From an uncultured Litorilinea sp. (lineage in GTDB: Bacteria > Chloroflexota > Anaerolineae > Caldilineales > Caldilineaceae): DNA of 8,278 nucleotides. Position 1 is the stretch's first letter. Each line of letters begins with the position of its first letter. The position numbers and the translations under genes were made by a program. This document shows positions 1 through 5,337 of this stretch, one piece after another. The stretch lies in NCBI GenBank assembly GCA_946885925.1, contig CAMPHP010000101.1, positions 1 to 8,278 on the forward strand. The letters run 5' to 3'. Under the pieces are notes generated by a model. It saw only the letters and a list, made by a program, of their open reading frames with translations, had not been told where the DNA came from and ran no database searches.

Positions 1-590
1 CAAATATTGGCGATAACACACTCGAGGCAGCCCGTTGCGTCGGCCCGCAAGGCCGGGTCTACGCACTCGAACCAGCCCAGGATAACTTGACCGTACTCTA
101 CTCCAACATCTTTGCCAACCAACTGAGAAATGTGCTTGTACTCCCCTATGCGGCAGGCGGCACGGTGGGAATTCGTGAATTCTACATACGCGGCGATGTG
201 AGTGCAGTCAACAGCCTTTTCCACGATAACTTCTATGCTGAAATCACTGACAAGGTTGAAGTTCTCACCGCTCCCCTGGATGACCTACTTTCGATTACGC
301 CTGACCTCGTGAAAATTGATGTGGAGGGAGGCGAACTGGACGTTCTGCGTGGCATGACACGCATGTTGCAGAGCCCGGCTCTCCGCCTCATCATCGAATG
401 GCATCCCACATTGCAGCAGGCAGCAGGACATGCACCTGCTCAATTACCGCGCTACCTCATGGATCAAGGCTTCACACTCCGCCTGGTAACCCATACGCAC
501 ACCCGCGCGCTTCACCCTTCAGGAATCGCTTCTATCGCTACACAACTCCTCGACGCGCGCCGTCCTGTTGAGCTACTTGCCACCAGGTGA
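1..590 (+). CDS. FkbM family SAM-dependent methyltransferase, 5' end cut off by the window
   Basis: The gene is open from the first complete codon (base 3) to a TGA at 588-590, so the window holds about 195 C-terminal residues. The visible part opens with NIGDNT, the second half of the glycine-rich SAM-binding motif I (usually DVGANIG.NT). VYALEP follows at fragment residues 19-24; its acidic residue normally binds the SAM ribose. The FkbM hallmark KIDVEGGE lies near residues 104-111, followed by a hydrophobic strand ending in EWHP near 129-135. Family knowledge: FkbM-type enzymes methylate hydroxyl groups of sugars, polyketides or other secondary metabolites in the cytoplasm. The substrate here cannot be read from the sequence, and the upstream neighbours are outside the window. 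A TTG at 87 could be taken as a start, but that would cut off motif I, so the true start lies before base 1. The fold assignment is firm; the role is unknown. Confidence 0.9.
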   Translation, partial: NIGDNTLEAARCVGPQGRVYALEPAQDNLTVLYSNIFANQLRNVLVLPYAAGGTVGIREFYIRGDVSAVNSLFHDNFYAEITDKVEVLTAPLDDLLSITPDLVKIDVEGGELDVLRGMTRMLQSPALRLIIEWHPTLQQAAGHAPAQLPRYLMDQGFTLRLVTHTHTRALHPSGIASIATQLLDARRPVELLATR

Positions 591-730
591 CTTTGCAGCA
601 ATACCGCAACTGAGTACCTTCTTAGCAGCGAATTCCTTTAACAACCAATCTTTGAAATCAATATCGTGCCATCTGCCTAATTTGATTGGGCTGAACGCAC
701 CCACTTCAAGTAACATACCGAGTACATGGT

Positions 731-753
731 GTGGCATCTGTACACGATGCCGC
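731..753 (+). other. Small hairpin in the spacer between the methyltransferase and enolase-type genes
   Basis: GGCATC at 733-738 pairs perfectly with GATGCC at 746-751 around a seven-base loop. A G-U and then a G-C pair can extend the stem to 731/753. No run of T follows, so it is a poor intrinsic terminator. It lies about 60 bases before the next gene and could be a leader structure. A stem of this size can also arise by chance. The rest of the 591-802 gap shows no convincing promoter or gene. Confidence 0.25.
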
Positions 754-797
754 CCGTTCAGCAATCCCTTTCAGGTCAATCCATCGTGAGACCCACT

Positions 798-802
798 AGG
801 AG
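798..802 (+). promoter_or_regulatory. Ribosome binding site AGGAG that decides the start of the enolase-type gene
   Basis: AGGAG at 798-802 touches the first of three in-frame ATG codons (803, 806, 812). A ribosome normally needs about 5-9 bases between this site and the start codon. Only the ATG at 812 has suitable spacing (nine bases), so 812 is the favoured start and 803 would be too close. Confidence 0.6.
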
Positions 803-811
803 ATGATGAGT

Positions 812-1948
812 ATGCGCCCGCGTATCACTGATGTACGACTGTTACAATTGCGAACATTGCAAGAGGTTGGAACGCTGGAACCCGCCTGGGATCTAGGCGG
901 GCAAATGGTCTTCCTGAAGGGTGGTGGCTTTGTGACTGAAATCCATACAGATGCGGGTGTCATAGGCATTGGGCCAGGATTCTCACCCGCGTTGCTCAAC
1001 ACTGTCCGCCGCCTCCTCATCGGCACCGATCCTTTTGATGTAGAGCATCATGCAGCGGCTCTACGCTATTACGCGTTGGGCCTCCCCTACAATGGCGCAA
1101 CAGGTGTAGACATCGCCCTCTGGGATACCATTGGCAAACTTTGCCACCAACCCCTCTACAAGCTCTGGGGCGGTGGTAAGGACATCGTACCAGCCTATGC
1201 CAGCACAGTGATCCTTTCCACCCCCGAAGAACGCGCCAACTTAGCCACCCAGCTTGCCGACGAGGGCTGGCAAGCGATCAAGCTACGTCTTCATCACGCC
1301 ACCTTCCAAGAAGACATCCGTACAATGGAACTGGTGCGTGCTGCCGTTGGCGACCGCATGGCGATCATGGTTGATGCCAACCAAGCACAATCCGCCGGAC
1401 AATGGCAGCCAGGCATACGCTGGGATTTTCGTCGCGCCTTGGAAACCGCTCGTGCCCTAGACCAACTCGGCTGCTACTGGTTGGAAGAGCCGCTACCTCG
1501 CTTTGCCTTTGCCGATCTCGCTCGCATCAACGCTGCCGTAGCCATGCCCATTGCCGGAGGCGAAAATAATCGCAATCTGCACGAATTTGTACAGATGATC
1601 GAAGGCAACGTCTATGACATTCTCCAGCCAGAAAGCATGGTGATGGTGGGCATTACCGAGCTACGTAAGGTCTATACATTGGCCGAAGCACACGGCAAAC
1701 AAGTCGTGCCCCACCACGGCGGGCGGGGTCTCGGCACAATTGCCCATCTCCACCTAGTCGCATCCTGGGCCAATTCTCAATATCTCGAACTCCTCCATGA
1801 CCCGCCCATTGGGGATTACCGCTATGGCTTTTCCATGCTCAAGGAGCCACTTGTCGTGGATGCCAATGGCAACGTGACACTTCCGCAAGGGTCGGGCTTA
1901 GGGGTCGAGTTGAATTATGATCTCGTTGAACAGGTGATTTCGGCCTGA
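812..1948 (+). CDS. Enolase-superfamily enzyme, mandelate racemase subgroup (probable sugar-acid dehydratase or racemase)
   Basis: This is a 378-residue protein from ATG 812 (381 from ATG 803), a normal length for the family. The N-terminal capping domain covers roughly residues 1-120 and a (beta/alpha)-barrel follows. Aligned by eye to mandelate racemase, the Mg ligands are Asp188 (DANQ), Glu225 (first Glu of EEP) and Glu251 (GGEN). The spacings match the model enzyme except for about 11 extra residues between the first two ligands. His301 (PHHGG) matches the catalytic His, and Glu326 (YLE) matches the electrophilic Glu. Two catalytic positions differ: the KxK motif is KLR (157-159), and the usual Asp of the His-Asp pair is Glu274 (QPE). 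Family knowledge: these enzymes remove a proton next to a carboxylate, and the mandelate racemase subgroup is rich in sugar-acid dehydratases. The exact substrate is not readable. The gene may share a transcript with the transporter gene 35 bases downstream. Confidence 0.92.
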   Translation: MRPRITDVRLLQLRTLQEVGTLEPAWDLGGQMVFLKGGGFVTEIHTDAGVIGIGPGFSPALLNTVRRLLIGTDPFDVEHHAAALRYYALGLPYNGATGVDIALWDTIGKLCHQPLYKLWGGGKDIVPAYASTVILSTPEERANLATQLADEGWQAIKLRLHHATFQEDIRTMELVRAAVGDRMAIMVDANQAQSAGQWQPGIRWDFRRALETARALDQLGCYWLEEPLPRFAFADLARINAAVAMPIAGGENNRNLHEFVQMIEGNVYDILQPESMVMVGITELRKVYTLAEAHGKQVVPHHGGRGLGTIAHLHLVASWANSQYLELLHDPPIGDYRYGFSMLKEPLVVDANGNVTLPQGSGLGVELNYDLVEQVISA

Positions 1949-1983
1949 CGCTTTAGCTATTTTCTGTTCTGAACGGATAATTT

Positions 1984-2868
1984 ATGAATCGCGGCGCTCT
2001 GTATGTTCTCGGTTGCTATCTTGCCTGGGGTTTTCTCCCCATCTATTGGAAAGCTCTCTCACATTTACCTGGCCTTGAAACCACTGCCCATCGTGTCGTC
2101 TGGTCTGCCGTCGTAGCCGCCCTGCTTCTCACATGGCAACGCAACTGGCGCTGGCTCCGTAGCGTCGTGTACCAGCCGCGCATCCTTCTAACTTTTCTCG
2201 CCACGGCAATCCTGATCTTAGCCAATTGGCTGATTTACATCTATGCCATCAACAACGATCAGATTGTTGAATCGAGCCTGGGATACTTTATCAATCCCCT
2301 AGTCAATGTGCTGCTTGGCATCCTATTCCTGCGCGAACGTCCTCGCTTGTGGCAATGGGCCGCCATTCTCATCGCCAGCGCAGGCGTCATCTATCTAACC
2401 TACGACTATGGTCGCCTGCCCTGGGTCGCATTGGGTCTAGCAGCCAGTTTTGCTTGTTACGCCCTTCTTAAGAAGATCGCCAGCTTGCCCGCGTTGGAAG
2501 GTCTCTTTTTGGAAAGCACCTTTCTTGCCATCCCTTTAGCCATCTATCTATTCGTCCTCGAACGCAACGGGCAAGGCACATTTGGACATGCGGGTTGGCA
2601 AACCACGCTACTTCTTGTGTTAGCGGGTATCGTCACCGCCTTGCCCCTCTTGATGTTTAGCGCGGGGGCCAAACAAGTACCAATGACCATGCTAGGCATC
2701 TTGCAGTACGTTGCACCCACAATCCAGTTCATCATTGGCATTGTCCTCTACCACGAACCCTTTAGCCAAAGCCAATTAGTGGGCTTCAGCTTCATCTGGG
2801 TGGCATTGGCCCTCTTCACGGTAGAAAGCACAGCCCAACATCGCCGCTTGCAGCTTGCATTGCGCTAA
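1984..2868 (+). CDS. rarD: RarD-type transporter of the EamA (drug/metabolite transporter) family
   Basis: This 294-residue, very hydrophobic protein has about ten predicted membrane helices (near residues 5-25, 36-50, 68-90, 98-116, 122-139, 144-163, 175-191, 206-226, 237-254 and 263-281). That is the two-times-five layout of EamA proteins. RarD-like signatures are WGFLPIYWK (15-23), AHRVVWS (35-41), the segment from NWLIYIYAIN through NPLVNVLLG to FLRERP (81-119), TALPLLMFSAGA (218-229) and LQYVAPTIQF (240-249). The length fits the family. Family knowledge: Escherichia coli RarD was named for a chloramphenicol-sensitivity phenotype, and its physiological substrate is unsettled. The start at 1984 has only a weak purine-rich stretch (GGATAA) before it. 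The 35-base gap after the enolase-type gene makes co-transcription plausible, but transport of that enzyme's substrate or product would be a guess. The family call is strong; the function is open. Confidence 0.92.
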   Translation: MNRGALYVLGCYLAWGFLPIYWKALSHLPGLETTAHRVVWSAVVAALLLTWQRNWRWLRSVVYQPRILLTFLATAILILANWLIYIYAINNDQIVESSLGYFINPLVNVLLGILFLRERPRLWQWAAILIASAGVIYLTYDYGRLPWVALGLAASFACYALLKKIASLPALEGLFLESTFLAIPLAIYLFVLERNGQGTFGHAGWQTTLLLVLAGIVTALPLLMFSAGAKQVPMTMLGILQYVAPTIQFIIGIVLYHEPFSQSQLVGFSFIWVALALFTVESTAQHRRLQLALR

Positions 2869-2874
2869 CGCGAC

Positions 2875-2898
2875 CACGCCGCCCACATAGGCGGCGTG
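2875..2898 (+). terminator. Perfect 9-bp GC-rich hairpin after the transporter gene, possible terminator
   Basis: CACGCCGCC (2875-2883) and GGCGGCGTG (2890-2898) form a perfect nine-pair stem with a six-base loop, starting seven bases after the transporter stop codon. The bases that follow (CTACTTACCTTA) are T-rich only in part and lack a real T run, so termination may be weak. It could instead protect the 3' end of the message or separate expression of the next gene. It ends 12 bases before that gene's ribosome binding site. Confidence 0.45.
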
Positions 2899-2909
2899 CT
2901 ACTTACCTT

Positions 2910-2915
2910 AGGAGA
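2910..2915 (+). promoter_or_regulatory. Ribosome binding site AGGAGA supporting a GTG start
   Basis: AGGAGA sits five bases before GTG 2921, which is good spacing. No ATG lies in frame until Met32 (HMSG). The site therefore supports GTG as the true start of the small downstream gene and shows that the gene is likely translated. Confidence 0.65.
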
Positions 2916-2920
2916 AGATC

Positions 2921-3256
2921 GTGAGCTTTGGAATCACCAAGACCATTCCGGCTGACCGGACTCAAGCCGAGATCGATGCCCTTTACAGCCAACATGGCGA
3001 ATTCGAGTTCCATATGTCGGGCACGCCCAGCAAGTTAGCACCCGGCAACTACGTCTACACCATCTACCACAACCAACTCATCGGTCGACTGCGCATCATC
3101 CGCATCGAAGCCGGTGCGACCAATCCCAAATCGGGGCGACCCCGCTCGCTTATCTATGTAGAGACACCTGGCGAGCGGTTGCCTCACCCCATTCCCCGTC
3201 AAGGACATCAAGGCACGCGCTACTTCGACGCCCCAAACTGGCCCGCTATTGAATAG
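2921..3256 (+). CDS. Small conserved-looking protein of unknown function, possibly PUA/ASCH-like fold
   Basis: This 111-residue soluble protein begins at GTG with a well-placed ribosome binding site. It has no signal peptide or membrane segment. The N-terminus (about 1-30) contains a likely short helix (TQAEIDALYSQHG). A strand-rich core follows, with LAPGNYVYTIYHNQLIG (39-55) leading into RLRIIRI (56-62). The tail holds a Gly/Arg/Pro-rich loop and ends near HQGTRYFD (96-103). The pattern of a 'PG-x-YVY' strand, then a strand containing 'xxIGRLRI', then a late aromatic 'RYF' resembles small PUA/ASCH-type RNA-binding folds. I make this link from pattern only and do not recognise the family. 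It lies after the rarD-like gene, beyond the hairpin, and converges on the ABC exporter gene with a nine-base gap. That it is a real gene is likely; the function is unknown. Confidence 0.72.
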   Translation: MSFGITKTIPADRTQAEIDALYSQHGEFEFHMSGTPSKLAPGNYVYTIYHNQLIGRLRIIRIEAGATNPKSGRPRSLIYVETPGERLPHPIPRQGHQGTRYFDAPNWPAIE

Positions 3257-3265
3257 CGTTGTACC

Positions 3266-5065
3266 TTAATCACCCGTCGCAGGCGCAGGGGTCATCATCT
3301 GCGCCAAGACTGGCTCATACTGCTCCTGTGCTGCGCGCTGTTGCACCTGATTAAGATTCCAGTAGAGGCCGCGCCGTTGCATCAGTTCAGCGTGAGTCCC
3401 CTGTTCTGCAATCCCACCTTCGGATAACACCACGATCTGGTCAGCATTGCGGACGGTTGAGAGCCGGTGGGCGATGACAATCGTCGTCCGCCCTTGCATC
3501 AGTCGCTCCAACGCCTGTTGGATCAGTGCCTCGGTCTCTGTATCTACTGCCGAAGTCGCCTCATCCAAGATCAAAATGGGAGCATCCTTGAGAATCGCCC
3601 GCGCAATCGAAAGGCGTTGCTTCTGCCCGCCCGACAGCTTCACACCCCGCTCACCGATGATCGTGTCATAGCCATCGGGTAGGCGCATAAGGAATTCGTG
3701 AGCATTCGCAATCTTAGCTGCCTCGATCATCTCTTCTTCCGTCGCGCCCGAACGTCCAAAAAGTATGTTCTCTCGTGCTGTGCCGTGGAAGAGATAGACA
3801 TCCTGCAACACCATGCTGATCTGCTGGCGCAGGCTTGCCAATGAGATATCACGCAGATCATGCCCGTCCAGGGTGATTCTCCCCCCGTTTACATCATAAA
3901 AACGGGGAACCAAACTGGCAAGTGTCGTCTTTCCCACACCTGTCGGACCCACCAATGCCAACGTGCTATTAGCTGGAATATCGAGGTTAATACCCTCAAG
4001 CACAGGCTGACTCGGCAGATAGTTAAAGACAACATTCTCGAAGCGCAGATGGCCAATTGCTCGTTCCGGCAGCACGATAGCACCAGCTCCTTCATCTGGC
4101 TCAGGACTTTCCTCCAGCAATTCGCTGACACGGCTGGCACTCGCCAACGACTCCTGAATCTGCTCCCAAGAATCGCTAAGACGTTGTAACGGCTGGTAAA
4201 ACAGATCCAAATACAAGAAGAAGGCTACCAGTTCATCCACTGCCAGCGCCCCTCCCACGATCATACGCCCGCCAAAATAGATAATGACAATCGTACCCAA
4301 CGCCGAGGAAAATTGGATAACTGGATGGAAGATCGCTAACATCTTAAGGGCGTAGAGCAGCGAATCCCTATAGCCATCAATCCGTTTGCGAATCCGGCTA
4401 GCCTCATCCTCTTCGCGCGTAAACGCCTTGATTTCGCGCATTCCCGCCAGATTGTCCGCCAGAATAGCATTCAGTTCGCCCAACTCCTGCTGCCGCTTAA
4501 CAAAGGCAGGCTGCACAAATTTTGCAAAGGAGCGCATCGCAATAATAATCAGCGGAATTGGGATCATTGTGAACAAAGTGAGCTTCCAATCAATGGTAGC
4601 TAACACAATGGTCACTCCCACCAACGTCAGCGCATTCACGACAATATCAGGCAGTGCATGGGCAATAAGCAGTTCAAACTTGTCCGAATCATTAACGACG
4701 CGTGACATCAATTGCCCTGTCTGCTTATCCGAATAAAATCGTAAACTTAGCTTTTGCAGATGCGCGTAGATCAACTTACGCGCATCTGCCACCACGCCCC
4801 ATCCTGCCACATGCGCCATATAACTGCGCAAAAATTGAAGCCCGGCACGCACGATATAGACCGCCAGCGCCAAAAGCGCCAATCGTGTCACGGTCTCATA
4901 GGTGATGCTGCCACCTGCCGGGGCTGTCACTTCGGCGACCATCGTCTTGATAATCCACGGGATCACCAATTGCGCTGCTACCAAGAGCAGCATGGATATA
5001 ACTGTGACTACCAATAAGACTGTATACCGACGCGCATAACTGAACAAGAAACTCAACGCTTGCAT
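3266..5065 (-). CDS. ABC exporter half-transporter, fused membrane and ATPase domains (MsbA/multidrug-lipid type)
   Basis: The protein has 599 residues, a typical length for a half-transporter that works as a dimer. The N-terminal half (about 1-310) is an ABC exporter membrane domain with six helices, around 14-36, 60-80, 135-157, 160-180, 245-270 and 275-295. It contains the coupling-region motif FYSDKQTGQLMSRVVND (110-126). The ATPase domain follows: Walker A GPTGVGKTT (373-381), Q-loop Gln421, signature LSGGQ (477-481), Walker B ILILDE (497-502) with catalytic Glu502, the D-loop SAVD and switch His533. All key residues are intact. Family knowledge: such proteins export lipids, drugs or peptides across the cytoplasmic membrane. 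No peptidase C39 domain is present, so it is not a bacteriocin-type exporter. There is no partner gene beside it, so a homodimer is likely. It diverges from the LtaS-like gene, which hints at an envelope role. A GGAGAG site lies nine bases before ATG 5065. Confidence 0.95.
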   Translation of the reverse strand: MQALSFLFSYARRYTVLLVVTVISMLLLVAAQLVIPWIIKTMVAEVTAPAGGSITYETVTRLALLALAVYIVRAGLQFLRSYMAHVAGWGVVADARKLIYAHLQKLSLRFYSDKQTGQLMSRVVNDSDKFELLIAHALPDIVVNALTLVGVTIVLATIDWKLTLFTMIPIPLIIIAMRSFAKFVQPAFVKRQQELGELNAILADNLAGMREIKAFTREEDEASRIRKRIDGYRDSLLYALKMLAIFHPVIQFSSALGTIVIIYFGGRMIVGGALAVDELVAFFLYLDLFYQPLQRLSDSWEQIQESLASASRVSELLEESPEPDEGAGAIVLPERAIGHLRFENVVFNYLPSQPVLEGINLDIPANSTLALVGPTGVGKTTLASLVPRFYDVNGGRITLDGHDLRDISLASLRQQISMVLQDVYLFHGTARENILFGRSGATEEEMIEAAKIANAHEFLMRLPDGYDTIIGERGVKLSGGQKQRLSIARAILKDAPILILDEATSAVDTETEALIQQALERLMQGRTTIVIAHRLSTVRNADQIVVLSEGGIAEQGTHAELMQRRGLYWNLNQVQQRAAQEQYEPVLAQMMTPAPATGD

Positions 5066-5103
5066 AAGGACATTCTCTCCATGAATAGTTTTGGCTCCTT
5101 ACT

Positions 5104-5132
5104 ATTTTAGAAGCGCATCAGGAATCCTCCAA
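5104..5132 (-). promoter_or_regulatory. Candidate sigma-70-type promoter for the ABC exporter gene
   Basis: Reading the - strand, TTGGAG (5132-5127) is followed after 17 bases by TAAAAT (5109-5104). The -10 box matches five of six consensus bases and the -35 box three of six. Transcription would begin near 5097, giving a leader of about 30 bases before ATG 5065. The match is by eye and the -35 box is weak. Confidence 0.35.
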
Positions 5133-5262
5133 AGATTACAGCCCGTGGCAACACTACACATCTACAGAACTCCGCCACACAGACGTGTTGACATACAAGC
5201 GATTGATAGCATCCATTAGGCACGCAGTAGGCATCCACGAGATAGAAAGGCTTTGAAGCTAG

Positions 5263-5291
5263 TTGTAAGTTTGCTCACACTCAATTATCAT
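5263..5291 (+). promoter_or_regulatory. Candidate sigma-70-type promoter for the LtaS-like gene
   Basis: TTGTAA at 5263-5268 is followed after exactly 17 bases by TATCAT at 5286-5291. The -35 box matches four of six consensus bases and the -10 box five of six. Transcription would start near 5298, leaving a 40-base leader before ATG 5338. It is the best pair I could find in the divergent spacer. Confidence 0.45.
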
Positions 5292-5337
5292 AGGTCTAGC
5301 TACTCCGAACAATGACATAACTTTTCCACGAGCCAAC

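Noticed and set aside
568..789. 73-residue + strand frame after the methyltransferase gene
   Set aside because: It starts at a TTG inside the methyltransferase gene, has no ribosome binding site and has a composition unlike a folded protein. Chance is enough to explain it.
5149..5190. CAACAC/GTGTTG inverted repeat in the divergent spacer
   Set aside because: The six-base arms are 30 bases apart, which is weak both as a hairpin and as an operator.
5188..5193. Perfect TTGACA -35 box in the divergent spacer
   Set aside because: No acceptable -10 box lies 15-19 bases downstream; the bases there read ATCCAT and similar. The TTGTAA/TATCAT pair is better.
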